A stretch of 64,000 nucleotides of DNA from JAHJQQ01 sp963737555 (GCA_963737555.1 CAVTTB010000002.1:62001-126000); one strand, 5' to 3'. Shown: positions 39,452 to 49,052, numbered from the stretch's first letter. The notes: generated by a model from the sequence alone, not told the origin. Translations and numbers: made by a program.

Positions 39452-41351
39452 ATGACCGTCCCCAAGTCCTTTCCCCTGCTCGAACAGATCGACACCCCCG
39501 ACCAGTTGCGGCATCTCTCCGAGGCGCAACTGCCGGTGCTGGCGCGCGAGTTGCGCGAATTTCTGATTCAGAGCGTCAGCCGCACCGGCGGACATCTGGC
39601 CGCGGGTCTGGGCACGGTGGAGCTGACCATCGCGCTGCATTACGTCTACAACACGCCGGACGATCGCTTGGTCTGGGACGTCGGCCATCAGAGTTATCCG
39701 CACAAGATCCTCACCGGTCGCCGCGCGCGCATGAGCACCTTGCGTCAGCAGGGCGGGCTCGCCGGTTTTCCCAAGCGCGATGAATCGCCCTACGACAGTT
39801 TCGGTGTCGGTCATTCCAGCACCTCGATCAGTGCCGCGCTGGGCATGGCCATCGCCGCCGCGCGCAGCGGCAGCGCGCGCAAGTCGGTCGCCATCATCGG
39901 CGATGGCGCGATGACCGCGGGCATGGCCTTCGAGGCGCTCAATCACGCCGGCGATCTCGACGCCAATCTGTTGGTGATCCTCAACGACAACGACATGTCG
40001 ATCTCGCCGAACGTGGGCGCGCTGTCGAACTATCTCGCGCGCGTATTGTCGGGCCGCACCTATTCGTCGATGCGCGAACACGGCAAGAAAGTATTGGAGA
40101 GTCTGCCGCCGGTGTGGGAACTGGCGCGCCGCGCCGAGGAACACGTCAAAGGCATGGTCGTGCCCGGCACACTGTTCGAGGAAATGGGCTTTAATTATCT
40201 CGGCCCGGTCGATGGCCATGATCTGCCGGGACTGGTAAAAACACTGCGCAATGTGCGCGCGCTGCATGGCCCGCAATTGCTGCATGTGGTCACGCGCAAA
40301 GGCAAAGGCTATGCGCCGGCCGAGGCCAATCCGTGCGCGTATCACGGCGTCAACAAATTCGATCTACACACCGGTGATGCAGCACCGACCGCGCCGGCGG
40401 GGCCCACCTACACGGAAGTCTTCAGCGAGTGGGTGTGCGACATGGCCGAGCAGGACGCGACGCTGGTCGCGATCACGCCGGCGATGCGCGAAGGCTCCGG
40501 ACTGGTGAAATTTTCCGAGCATTTCCCGCAGCGTTATTTCGATGTCGGCATCGCCGAGCAGCACAGCGTCACGCTCGCGGCGGGACTCGCCTGTGAAGGC
40601 CTGCATCCGGTGGTCGCGATCTACTCGACATTTTTACAGCGCGCCTACGATCAATTGATCCACGATGTCGCCTTGCAGAATCTGCCGGTGACCTTCGCCA
40701 TCGACCGCGCCGGCTTGGTCGGCCCCGACGGTCCGACGCACGCCGGCAGTTTCGATCTGTCGTATCTGCGCTGCGTGCCCAATCTGATCGTGATGGCACC
40801 GGCCGACGAAAACGAATGCCGGCAGATGCTGTGCACGGCACAACGCCATCCCGGTCCGGCGGCGGTGCGTTATCCACGCGGTCGCGGACCGGGGGTTGCC
40901 GTGAACAAATCGTTGGAGACACTGCCGGTGGGACGCGCCGAAGTGCGTCGCCAGGGGCGCAAGGTCGCGCTGCTCGCTTTCGGCAGTCTGGTCGCGCCGG
41001 CCACGCAGGTCGCTGACGCACTCGATGCCACGCTGGTGAACATGCGCTTCGTCAAACCGCTGGATACAGACCTGCTTGCGCGAGTTGGCAAGCACCCATG
41101 ATTTGCTGGTAACGCTTGAGGAAAATGCGCTGGCCGGCGGCGCGGGCAGCGCCGTGAATGAATACCTCGCGCAGCAAGGCATCGTCAGCAACATCTTGAA
41201 TATCGGCCTGCCGGATGCGTTTATCGAACACGGCAGCCGCGAACAACTGCTCGCCGATTGTGGTTTGGATGCCGCCGGTATCGAGGCCAATATCCGCGCA
41301 CGGCTCGGTGCATTTCATTGTGCCGCCCCCGTCAGTCGCTTAATATCTTAG
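39452..41351 (+). CDS. dxs: 1-deoxy-D-xylulose-5-phosphate synthase (frameshift near end)
   Basis: The first enzyme of the MEP isoprenoid pathway, about 633 residues. Thiamine diphosphate binding is seen in IIGDGAMTAGMAFEALNHAG; other hallmarks are SVSRTGGHLAAGLGTVELT, FVGHSSTSIS-like GVGHSSTSISAALG and IAEQHSVTLAAGLA. The ATG at 39452 is chosen because upstream in-frame residues do not match the family. The frame changes near 41075-41080; removing one T gives DLLRELASTHDLLVTLEENA. With ispA it forms an isoprenoid pair. Confidence 0.96.
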
Positions 41352-41374
41352 TCCGTTCGTCAGGAATTATCCCC

Positions 41375-41765
41375 GTGGCCGGTGTGTATACCCTCAAAGT
41401 GCTGACCGAGTTCGCCTCCGCGCATACGCTGCGCGAGTATCCGGGCGCCGTGTGCGCGCATGCACGGCCACAACTGGAAGGTCGAAGTCGAAGTGATCGC
41501 GCGCAGTCTCGACGACACCGGCATGGGCGTGGATTTCAAAGTCATCAAGACTGCCGCGCGCGCCATCGGCGACCGTCTCGATCACCGTTATCTGAACGAA
41601 CTGGAACCGTTCACCGAGATCAACCCGACGGCTGAAAACATCGCCGCCTATTTTTACCGCGAACTGGTGCAGACCCTGAACAACGAACGTATCCGGGTCA
41701 GCTCGGTCACCTTGTGGGAAACCGACCGCGCCTGTGTCCGCTATGCAGAGGAATCCGCAGCATGA
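41375..41765 (+). CDS. queD: QueD, 6-carboxytetrahydropterin synthase (one frameshift)
   Basis: A PTPS-family protein of about 130 residues. It opens with a GTG at 41375, LKVLTEFASAHTLREYPG, then a zinc-binding CxxxHGH (Cys, then HGHNW once the frame is restored), GVDFKVIKTAA, LDHRYLNEL and NPTAENIA. The frame changes near 41455-41462, where one base is missing. Once corrected, the Cys-to-HGH spacing is the QueD type, so it should feed queuosine synthesis. The stop overlaps the folE2 start (ATGA), and folE2 makes its substrate, dihydroneopterin triphosphate. Confidence 0.88.
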
Positions 41766-42580
41766 GCCAGCCCACACCCATCAACTGCCCCACCACCACG
41801 ATGGAAGACGTGCAAGGCCGCGCCGACACCCGCCGCATCGCCATCGACAAAGTCGGCATCAAGGACATCCGCCATCCGGTGCGCGTCTCCGACCGTTCCG
41901 GCGGCGAGCAGCACACCATCGCCACTTTCAACATGTACGTGAACCTGCCGCACAATTTCAAGGGCACGCACATGTCGCGCTTCGTCGAGATTCTCAATCG
42001 CCATGAGCGTGAGATCACCGTCGAATCTTTTAAAGTCATGCTCACCGAAATGACCGAACTGCTCGAAGCCGAGGCCGGTCACATCGAAATGCGCTTCCCG
42101 TATTTCGTCAACAAGGCCGCGCCGGTGTCCGGCGTGCAGAGCCTGATGGATTACGACGTCACTTTCGCCGGCGAGATCCGTGACGGCAAACCACAACTGA
42201 ACATCAAGGTCGTGGTGCCGGTCACCAGCCTGTGTCCGTGTTCGAAAAAAATCTCCGATCGCGGCGCGCACAATCAGCGTTCGCACGTCACCGTCGATGT
42301 GCGTACCCACGATTTCATCTGGATCGAGGAGATCATCGACGTGGTCGAGCAGGAGGCCTCCTGCGAACTCTACGGCCTGCTCAAGCGCCCCGATGAAAAG
42401 CATGTCACCGAACGCGCCTACGACAATCCAAAATTTGTCGAAGACATGGTGCGCGACGTCGCCGCGCGCTTCAATCAGGATGAGCGGGTACGCGCGTACG
42501 TGGTGGAATCAGAGAATTTCGAGTCCATCCACAATCACTCGGCATATGCGATGATCGTGAAGGACAAAGACAAGAAGTAG
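41762..42580 (+). CDS. folE2: GTP cyclohydrolase FolE2 (type IB)
   Basis: A 272-residue zinc-independent GTP cyclohydrolase that makes 7,8-dihydroneopterin triphosphate for folate and queuosine. Characteristic segments: IDKVGIKDIRHPVRVSDR, THMSRFVEIL, the conserved Cys in VPVTSLCPCSKKIS, and GAHNQRSHVTV. The start is chosen at the ATG overlapping the queD stop. Alternative FolE2 enzymes are often induced by zinc shortage; no Zur site was recognised. Confidence 0.95.
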   Translation: MSQPTPINCPTTTMEDVQGRADTRRIAIDKVGIKDIRHPVRVSDRSGGEQHTIATFNMYVNLPHNFKGTHMSRFVEILNRHEREITVESFKVMLTEMTELLEAEAGHIEMRFPYFVNKAAPVSGVQSLMDYDVTFAGEIRDGKPQLNIKVVVPVTSLCPCSKKISDRGAHNQRSHVTVDVRTHDFIWIEEIIDVVEQEASCELYGLLKRPDEKHVTERAYDNPKFVEDMVRDVAARFNQDERVRAYVVESENFESIHNHSAYAMIVKDKDKK

Positions 42581-42607
42581 GAATTCAGCCGCCGGTTGTT
42601 AGGCTAG

Positions 42608-42810
42608 CATGTTCCGCCGCTGCCGTCGGCTGCGCCGCCTCCGAGCTGCGCAAGTCGGCATCGCAGCCAACGGCAGCGGCGGAGCGTGGGATGCCACGCA
42701 TCAGAAACATGAATCCGGGCGTAAACCCACTGTCTCCGGCTGCATGCTGGTTGTTGCCTGAGGCCGACTTGCGCAGCTCGGAGGCAGCAGGCAACAACCA
42801 GCATGCAGCC
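42608..42810. other. Twin hairpins with mutually complementary 27-nt loops
   Basis: Hairpin 1 has arms 42614-42634 and 42662-42682 (20 of 21 pairs). Hairpin 2 has arms 42738-42760 and 42788-42810 (23 of 23). Each encloses a 27-nt loop (42635-42661 and 42761-42787). The two loops are reverse complements of each other: 42637-42659 pairs perfectly with 42763-42785. A small hairpin (GCGTGG at 42684-42689, CCACGC at 42694-42699) and CATGTT/AACATG (42608-42613, 42706-42711) lie around the first. No T-run follows. It fills the gap between convergent folE2 and the PilZ gene. Confidence 0.9.
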
Positions 42811-42870
42811 CACCACCACTCACCGGGACTCAAAAACGCATGAAGTAAAATTCGACTGTGGACGAACCGC

Positions 42871-43536
42871 TCACTCCGCGCTCTGCTTCTGCAACTGCTC
42901 GTAGACAAAACCGTGCAGGAAAATATTGTCCATCTCCTCCAATAGCTGAAATTCCACGCCATGCAGATGAGCACCATCGTTGTTCACGCGTAGCGAGCGG
43001 ATCATTGCTGACAACTTCAGATATTTCTGCACACCCGCCACGGGAACGCGCAGCGTCAAGGTCAGAATATCCCCCACCTGCCCCAGCGGCATATCTGCCA
43101 GCAACATGGCGCCGGAGGTGCTGACATCGACGATCACGCCTTTCGCGACCACACTCCCCTTCGGATCATCGACGGTCACGCGGGTGACATTGGTCTCCAA
43201 CTCGGCAGAGACCCGCAGCGACTTACGCACCACGATGCACTCGATTTCGGCCGGATAGGTGAGGTGTAAATAAGCGTAGGGTTTCAGGCTGGTCGCCAGT
43301 ATCTGCGTATTGAACGCATAGACGCTGTTACCCGACAGCATCCGCACCACCACCGGCTGGCCTTCACGCACCATCATGACTTTGCCGTCGATGCGCGGCG
43401 TGGTGACGAGCAGACTCTTGCCGGGCAGGTAACCGATCACTTTGGTGGCGTGTTTGCGTTGGTTGTCATCGGCGGCGAATACCAGCTGCAACATCTCGCC
43501 CACACTCAGCTGCATATCTTTAGCGGCGCTTGCCAT
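42871..43536 (-). CDS. YcgR-type PilZ protein
   Basis: A 221-residue protein. The first 100 residues fit the YcgR/PilZN N-terminal domain (SVGEMLQLVFAADD, KVIGYLPGKSLLVTTP). The rest is a PilZ domain with IVVRKSLRV (RxxxR) and VDVSTSGAM (DxSxxG), so c-di-GMP binding is expected. YcgR proteins slow flagellar rotation; no flagellar gene except a FlaG-like one at 55.7 kb is in the window. It is upstream of and on the same strand as nothing else close: the aspartic protease lies 13 bp upstream of its start and could be cotranscribed. Confidence 0.88.
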   Translation of the reverse strand: MASAAKDMQLSVGEMLQLVFAADDNQRKHATKVIGYLPGKSLLVTTPRIDGKVMMVREGQPVVVRMLSGNSVYAFNTQILATSLKPYAYLHLTYPAEIECIVVRKSLRVSAELETNVTRVTVDDPKGSVVAKGVIVDVSTSGAMLLADMPLGQVGDILTLTLRVPVAGVQKYLKLSAMIRSLRVNNDGAHLHGVEFQLLEEMDNIFLHGFVYEQLQKQSAE

Positions 43537-43549
43537 GGCTATCCTTCTA

Positions 43550-44266
43550 TCAGTATTTTTTGCGCAGTGTCAGGCGCTGGCCATCGTTTTGCATTTCCAG
43601 ACGACCGAGAAATGACATGCCTAGCAGCGTCTGTTGCGGCTGCGGGCCATCGAGCACCACCGCCTCGATGTTACGCAACTCGATTGTACCAACCCGCACC
43701 ACATCCAGCGTCACCCGATAAACAGGTTCGGCCCGCGACGCGGTCATCACCGCGCCACGTTCCCCTTCAACCCGGAAATCGATACCCAAGCGGCGCGCCT
43801 GCGCGGCGTTCATGGCAATCGAACTGGCGCCGGTATCGACCAGAAATTCGACCGGCAGACCGTTGATGGCACCCACCGTACTGAACATGCCATCGCGATC
43901 GCGAAACACCTGCACGGCATCGCTGGTGGTCTGCCGATAGCCGGTGCGCAGCTTCGCGCCCAGGGGATAATGGCGTGAGCCACCCTCAATCTCCAATACG
44001 GCACCCGTGCCATCCGTACTCACCAGACGCACACCTTCAGGCGTGGATTCACCCGATTTGAGCGTGTAGCGCTGACCATCCACACGGATAGCCGCTTGGT
44101 CGCGAAACAAACCCAGCACTTCGATATCCGCTGCGACCGCCAAGAAAGAAATCAAAGCGCCGCATGACAGCGCCGCGCGCATCACGCACACAGACCACAG
44201 CAGGCCGCGCGCCACTCCACGCAGACGATTCAAAGCTCGGTTATTTGGGTTCGATGGAAATGTCAC
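43550..44266 (-). CDS. Retropepsin-like aspartic protease
   Basis: A 238-residue clan AA aspartic protease of the TIGR02281 kind. An N-terminal hydrophobic segment (residues about 24-46) exports or anchors it. A small domain with DGQRYTLKSGESTPEGV comes first, and the retropepsin fold follows with catalytic FLVDTGASSIAMN and TLLGMSFLGRLEM near the C-terminus. A single Asp-Thr-Gly per chain means it must act as a dimer. It follows pgpA directly with no spacer. The substrate is unknown. Confidence 0.88.
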   Translation of the reverse strand: MTFPSNPNNRALNRLRGVARGLLWSVCVMRAALSCGALISFLAVAADIEVLGLFRDQAAIRVDGQRYTLKSGESTPEGVRLVSTDGTGAVLEIEGGSRHYPLGAKLRTGYRQTTSDAVQVFRDRDGMFSTVGAINGLPVEFLVDTGASSIAMNAAQARRLGIDFRVEGERGAVMTASRAEPVYRVTLDVVRVGTIELRNIEAVVLDGPQPQQTLLGMSFLGRLEMQNDGQRLTLRKKY

Positions 44267-44771
44267 TCACACACCTGCAAACACATTAGTCCGGTGCAGA
44301 ATTTCCACAACCAGTGCCGCCCCCAGTCCCGCCAGCACATCGTCGATCATGATGCCGAACCCACCATGCACGGAGCGATCGAGTACGCGAATCGGCCACG
44401 GCTTGAGGATATCGAAGATGCGGAAACAGATGAAACCCAGTACCACCCACAGCCAGCCCGACGGCGCCCAGGCCATGGTCAGCAGATAACCGACCACCTC
44501 GTCCCAGACGATGCCGGGATGATCATGCACGCCGAGCGCGCGGGCGGTGCGACCGCACAGGTACACGCCAAGGACAAAGGCCGCGGCGACAACCAGCAGA
44601 GTAAAGCATTTGCGGAAGTTGCGCACAGAGCAGATACACCGGGATGGCGACCAGCGTGCCGAAGGTTCCGGGCGCGCGCGGCGCCAAGCCACTGCCGAAG
44701 CCCAATGCCAGCAAATGTCCGGGGTCGCGCAACAGGGTCGGGGAAATCGGCGGCGGCGTGGCTTTCATCAT
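44267..44771 (-). CDS. pgpA: Phosphatidylglycerophosphatase A (one frameshift)
   Basis: A membrane phosphatase of about 168 residues that makes phosphatidylglycerol from its phosphate. The signature segments are GSGLAPRAPGTFGTL at the N-terminus and HDHPGIVWDEVVGYLL and FRIFDILKPWPIR further on, with several hydrophobic helices. The frame changes near 44620-44630. It ends the glyA-to-pgpA operon, following thiL at a 9-bp distance. Confidence 0.93.
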
Positions 44772-44780
44772 ATTTCCTGA

Positions 44781-45758
44781 TCAGTCGAAATGTTCATAAC
44801 CTTGCCGCTGCGGCTGATAGGCGCGCCCGTCATCCAGGCAACAGCGCAGACCCGGTTCGACTGTGATCATACCGATGTCCGTGATCTGCACCGCGAGTTC
44901 GCGCGCGCAGGCATGCAACGCCTCGACCTGCTGCGATGCGACGGTGAAGCACAGCTCGTAATCGTCGCCCGCGGACAACGGTAACGCATACCATTCGGTG
45001 TCCTGTGGCGGTACGCAAGACTGAAATGCCGTCGAGCGTGGCAGACGATCGACCCACACGTTCGCACCGACGCAGCTGCTGTCCAGAATATGCCCGAGGT
45101 CGGCCAGCAGACCGTCTGACACGTCAATCGCGGCACTGGCGATATTGCGCAGATGCTCGCCCAACAGCACCCGCGGCTCGGGACGGTGCAGACGTACATC
45201 CACTGCGGCGCGACTATCGCTGCTGACACATGGGCGCGCTGTTTGCAGCATGCGCAAAGCCAGGCCCGCATCACCGAGGCAACCGGAGACAAAAATACGA
45301 TCGCCAACCTGTGCGCCGCTGCGCAGCAAGGCCTGACCACGCGGCACGCCGCCATGAATCTGCACAGACACGCACAACGGGCCACGCGTGGTGTCGCCAC
45401 CGATGAGTTCGACCTGATAACGCGCAGCCAACGCAAAGAAGCCGCGGGCGAATTCGTCAACCCAGGCCTCATCGGCCTGCGGCAGCGTCAACGCGAGTGT
45501 CGCCCAATACGGGCGCGCGCCCATCGCGGCGAGATCACTGAGATTCACGGCCAGCGCCTTGTGCCCGATGTCCGCTGGCGTGGCGCTAGATGGAAAATGC
45601 ACACCCGCCACCAGCGTATCCACCGCGACGACCAACTGCTCCCCGGCGGGCACATCGACAACGGCGGCATCGTCGCCAATGCCGGTCGCCACATCAGCGC
45701 GTGTGCGCGCCTGTGCCGCAAAATATTTTTCGATCAGGGAAAATTCGGTGAGCGACAT
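44781..45758 (-). CDS. thiL: Thiamine-monophosphate kinase
   Basis: A 325-residue kinase of the PurM/ThiL fold that phosphorylates thiamine phosphate to the diphosphate cofactor. Key segments: FSLIEKYFA, GIGDDAAVV near residue 27, VNLSDLAAMGA, GGDTTRGPL and DVSDGLLADLGHI, SAGDDYELCF. Intact. The order nusB-thiL-pgpA is conserved in gammaproteobacteria. Confidence 0.95.
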   Translation of the reverse strand: MSLTEFSLIEKYFAAQARTRADVATGIGDDAAVVDVPAGEQLVVAVDTLVAGVHFPSSATPADIGHKALAVNLSDLAAMGARPYWATLALTLPQADEAWVDEFARGFFALAARYQVELIGGDTTRGPLCVSVQIHGGVPRGQALLRSGAQVGDRIFVSGCLGDAGLALRMLQTARPCVSSDSRAAVDVRLHRPEPRVLLGEHLRNIASAAIDVSDGLLADLGHILDSSCVGANVWVDRLPRSTAFQSCVPPQDTEWYALPLSAGDDYELCFTVASQQVEALHACARELAVQITDIGMITVEPGLRCCLDDGRAYQPQRQGYEHFD

Positions 45759-45803
45759 GGTGATATGGGGTCAGACCCGAATGGCACTTAAGTCAAAATG
45801 TAG

Positions 45804-45909
45804 GGTGGATTAGCGAATTATGCGTAACCCACCAAGCGTTGCGCAGCAACACGACGCGTTTATTAATGAAAGCCTACGGCACGTTGTGTTACTGCACAAA
45901 CAACGTGCC
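45804..45909. repeat. Compound palindromic region (family E)
   Basis: It begins with GGTGGATTAGCG and its near-complement CGTAACCCACC, which resembles family C in style. Another 9-bp stem, GGCACGTTG at 45878-45886 and CAACGTGCC at 45901-45909, follows. Together they fill much of the 230-bp gap between nusB and thiL. No gene is seen. Confidence 0.55.
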
Positions 45910-45988
45910 TTGCGTCGGATAAATTTCGCTGCGTTTCAGAAACATCTTGTGCGACCTAAAGTGCTCTTGGCCCTAGGGCCACTACGTT

Positions 45989-46442
45989 CTACATCTCCAC
46001 CGCGCGCAGCGTGCGGGCGAGCTTGTCCAACGCCGCGTTGACAAACGTATGGCCTTGCTCGGCACCGAACTTCTTGGTCAGCGCCACTGCTTCATTCAAC
46101 ACCACGCGATACGGCACATCCAAGCACTGCTGCAATTCGAAGGCCGCCACACGCAGCACTGCCCGCTCCACTGGATCGACTTCGTCGAGCGGCCGCGCGA
46201 GCGTCGGTGCGAGCAGATTCATCCAATACCACATGTCCGTGCACAACACCGCGCAGCAGTGTGCCGAAATATTCGGCATCGGCGTTGCGATTGTCTTCGT
46301 CGGCAAGATACTGCGCGATGAGATCCGCAGCATCCAGTGCGTTCATCTGCCATTGATACACGGCCTGCATAGCCAAACGTCGCGCCTTGCTGCGCGCAGC
46401 ATTGGAAAATCGACCGGAACTGCTGGCTGCCCTATCGGACAT
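45989..46442 (-). CDS. nusB: Transcription antitermination factor NusB (one frameshift)
   Basis: A protein of about 150 residues that binds boxA RNA with NusE in rRNA antitermination. Typical parts: ARSKARRLAMQAVYQWQMN at the start, FGTLLRGV, then DPVERAVLRVAAFEL, VVLNEAVALTKKFG and HTFVNAALDKLAR. The frame changes near 46215-46230. Its start overlaps the ribH stop (TGATG). Confidence 0.94.
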
Positions 46443-46918
46443 CAGGCGCCCAGCTTCTTGATCAGATCGATCATCTCAATCGCCGACATCGCCGCCTCAA
46501 CGCCTTTATTGCCGGCCTTGGTGCCGGCGCGTTCGATGGCCTGCTCGATGCTGTCGACCGTCAACACACCAAAGGCGATCGGCAGATTGAATTCCATACC
46601 GACGCTCGCCAGCCCTTTGGTGCACTCACCGGCGACATATTCGAAATGCGGCGTACCACCACGAATCACCGCGCCGAGCGCGATAATCGCATCGTATTTT
46701 TTCGACGCCGCCAGTTGCTTGGCAATCAGCGGCATCTCGAATGCACCTGGCACGCGGATGATCGTCATATCTTTTTCTTCGGCACCGTGCCGCTTGAGAC
46801 AATCCACCGCACCCGCCAGCAGACTCTCCACTACAAAGCTGTTGAAGCGCGCCACCAACAGCGCGACTCGCGCACCACGCACCTGTAACTGGCCTTCGAT
46901 CTCGGTCATTTTGCTCAT
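46442..46918 (-). CDS. ribH: 6,7-dimethyl-8-ribityllumazine synthase
   Basis: A 158-residue enzyme that makes lumazine from ribitylaminouracil and dihydroxybutanone phosphate. Hallmarks are VARFNSFVVESLL, RVPGAFEMPL, ALGAVIRGGTPHFEYV and FGVLTVDSIEQAIERAG with the catalytic His. Intact and of normal length. In the riboflavin segment of the operon, between ribBA and nusB. Confidence 0.97.
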   Translation of the reverse strand: MSKMTEIEGQLQVRGARVALLVARFNSFVVESLLAGAVDCLKRHGAEEKDMTIIRVPGAFEMPLIAKQLAASKKYDAIIALGAVIRGGTPHFEYVAGECTKGLASVGMEFNLPIAFGVLTVDSIEQAIERAGTKAGNKGVEAAMSAIEMIDLIKKLGA

Positions 46919-46967
46919 CGTTTGAGTTCCTGAGTATGTAACACTGGATTCGGTTTATGTTACTGCA

Positions 46968-48080
46968 TTAATCGCAAGGCACGTATTCGACGACTTCCAA
47001 ACCGAAGCCGGTGATGCCGTGCATCTTCTTCGGCGCCGACAGCACGCGCATGCGCGTGATGCCGAGTTCCGCCAGGATCTGCGCACCGATACCATAGGTG
47101 CGCAATTCCTCGCGTCCGCCACGGCGCGGCGGCTCCGAGTGCGGATCGTCCTCGGAATAATGGCGGATACGGCGCACCAGCGAGACCGGATCTTCCGGCT
47201 TGCCGAGCACGATCACCACACCATTACCCTCGCGCGCCACCCGTTCCAGGGCATGCCGCAGCGGCCAACCGCAATCGCCGGTCTTGGCGCCGAGCAGATC
47301 GCACAACATACCCTGCACATGCACGCGCACCAACACCGGCTGCTGCACATCCAGTTCGCCGTAAATCAAGGCCAGATGCACATCCTTGTCGATGGAATCC
47401 TCGAACGCAATCAGTTGGAAATTACCGAACTCGGTCGGCAGATCGCACGCAGCCACACGTTCGAGCGTCTTCTCGTTCTCGATACGATAGTGGATCAGAT
47501 CGGCAATCGTGCCGATTTTTAGCGCGTGTTCCTGAGCGAACTTCTCCAGATCCGGACGCCGCGCCATGGTGCCATCTTCGTTGAGAATCTCGACGATGGC
47601 GGCGGCCGGTTCGAAACCGGCCAAGCGCGCCAGATCACAACCGGCCTCGGTGTGACCGGCGCGCGTCAGCACGCCACCGGGCTGCGCCATCAGCGGGAAG
47701 ATGTGTCCGGGCATGACGATATCGCTCGGCTTGGCCGCGGCGGCCACGGCGGCTTGAATCGTCACGGCACGATCCTGCGCCGAAATACCCGTGGTCACGC
47801 CCTCCGCCGCTTCGATGGACGCGGTGAAGTTGGTCGTGTGCGGCGAATTGTTGTCGTTGACCATCAGCGGCAGTTTCAACTGCCGGCAGCGTTCGCGCGT
47901 CAGCGTCAGACACACCAGACCACGGCCGTATTTGGCCATGAAGTTGATGTCTTCCGGGCGCACCTTGGACGCGGCCATCACCAGATCGCCTTCGTTCTCG
48001 CGATCCTCGTCATCCATCAGAATAATCATCTTGCCCTGACGCAGGTCTTCGATGAGTTCTTCAACTGTGTTCAATGCCAT
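46968..48080 (-). CDS. ribBA: DHBP synthase with degenerate GTP cyclohydrolase II domain
   Basis: A 370-residue fusion. The N-terminal domain is an active-looking RibB: DDEDRENEGDLV, TGISAQDRAVTI and GHTEAGCDLARLAG. The C-terminal domain has the RibA fold, but the zinc site that RibA forms with C-x10-C-x-C reads here as MLCDLLGAKTGDCGW, with one Cys replaced, and the catalytic YxRQEGRxIGL region is missing. This degenerate state is known in many gammaproteobacterial RibB fusions. A separate ribA is therefore expected elsewhere. The start at 48080 gives the usual MALNTVEELIEDL. Confidence 0.93.
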   Translation of the reverse strand: MALNTVEELIEDLRQGKMIILMDDEDRENEGDLVMAASKVRPEDINFMAKYGRGLVCLTLTRERCRQLKLPLMVNDNNSPHTTNFTASIEAAEGVTTGISAQDRAVTIQAAVAAAAKPSDIVMPGHIFPLMAQPGGVLTRAGHTEAGCDLARLAGFEPAAAIVEILNEDGTMARRPDLEKFAQEHALKIGTIADLIHYRIENEKTLERVAACDLPTEFGNFQLIAFEDSIDKDVHLALIYGELDVQQPVLVRVHVQGMLCDLLGAKTGDCGWPLRHALERVAREGNGVVIVLGKPEDPVSLVRRIRHYSEDDPHSEPPRRGGREELRTYGIGAQILAELGITRMRVLSAPKKMHGITGFGLEVVEYVPCD

Positions 48081-48121
48081 GTCTGATTCGACCTCAATCA
48101 ACTCAACTGCAAAACGAATTT

Positions 48122-48263
48122 GCCACGGAAGACACCGAAAAAACGGACAAATCCATATCGACAATGCCGGCTTTCATATTGTCATCTCGATTGCAGCGCA
48201 GCAAACAGCCGCACCATCGCCATCAACATTCGTATCGTCCGTAATTTCCGTGTCTTCCGTGGC
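48122..48263. repeat. Family A palindromic element (copy 3)
   Basis: Arms 48122-48148 and 48237-48263 pair at 24 of 27 positions, with the GCCACGGAA / TTCCGTGGC ends of the family. It fills the gap between ribE and ribBA. No FMN riboswitch consensus was recognised in this gap. Confidence 0.82.
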
Positions 48264-48270
48264 TAACGCT

Positions 48271-48927
48271 TTATTCCCGCGAAAAGCCATGTGCACGCAG
48301 AAAATCCAGGGTGATACTCTGTCCACTCGCGGCGGCATCGCCAAGCAGCAGGCGCTCCAGATAGCGCGCGATCAGATCCACTTCCAAATTCACTTTGCAC
48401 CCTGGGCGATACGCATCGAGCGTCGTCTCCGCCAGGGTATGCGGCACGATGTTCAAATCGAACACGCTGCCTTCAACGGCGTTCACGGTAAGACTCACGC
48501 CATCGACGCAGATCGAACCCTTCTGCGCGATATAGCGCGCCAGTTCATCGGGCGCGCGGATGCGAAAACGCTCAGAGCGCGCATCCGACCTGCGTTCGAT
48601 GACCTCACCGACGCCATCGACATGACCACTGACCAGATGCCCGCCCAGGCGTGTGGTCGGCGTCAGCGCCTTTTCCAGATTCACGCGCGCGCCGATTTTG
48701 AGTGTACCGATAATGGTATGCGCCAGCGTCTCGCCCGAGACATCGGCCCAGAAACCATCGCCCGGCAATTCAACGGCGGTCAGGCACACGCCACTCACGG
48801 CAATGCTGTCGCCCAGTTGCACATCGCCGAGATCCAATTTGCCGGTGCGCACGCGCAGACGCAGATCACCGCCTTGCGGTTGCCAGGCCGCAATCTCGCC
48901 GACTGCTTGAATGATGCCTGTGAACAT
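48271..48927 (-). CDS. ribE: Riboflavin synthase alpha chain
   Basis: A 218-residue enzyme with two repeated lumazine-binding domains: MFTGIIQAVGEI and SIAVSGVCLTAVEL in the first, SGHVDGVGEVI and GSICVDGVSLTVNAV in the second. It dismutates two lumazines into riboflavin. The start at 48927 is fixed by the invariant MFTGII. The C-terminal tail is typical. Confidence 0.96.
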   Translation of the reverse strand: MFTGIIQAVGEIAAWQPQGGDLRLRVRTGKLDLGDVQLGDSIAVSGVCLTAVELPGDGFWADVSGETLAHTIIGTLKIGARVNLEKALTPTTRLGGHLVSGHVDGVGEVIERRSDARSERFRIRAPDELARYIAQKGSICVDGVSLTVNAVEGSVFDLNIVPHTLAETTLDAYRPGCKVNLEVDLIARYLERLLLGDAAASGQSITLDFLRAHGFSRE

Positions 48928-48973
48928 AATCTTCAGTCGTCCGTTTCCAATGCGACATGTAGAGACGTAGTAC

Positions 48974-49052
48974 GTAGGATGGGTGGAGGCGCGTGCGCCG
49001 CAACCCATCGAGCCAGGCCCTGATGGGTTACGCTGCGCTCCACCCATCCTAC
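48974..49052. repeat. Family C palindromic element (copy 2)
   Basis: Arms GTAGGATGGGTGGA at 48974-48987 and its perfect complement at 49039-49052, with inner GCAACCCATC at 48999-49008 approximately and a near-complement. It lies between ribE and ribD and abuts a half copy of family D that overlaps the end of ribD. Confidence 0.85.

Noticed and set aside
42598..42604. GTTAGGC, matching the integron core site GTTRRRY, beside the twin hairpins
   Set aside because: An attC needs RYYYAAC at the other end and this box at the 3' end in the same orientation; neither holds, and no integrase or cassette array is present.
48081..48270. FMN riboswitch before ribBA
   Set aside because: The interval is filled by a family A palindrome and I cannot see the conserved FMN aptamer segments.
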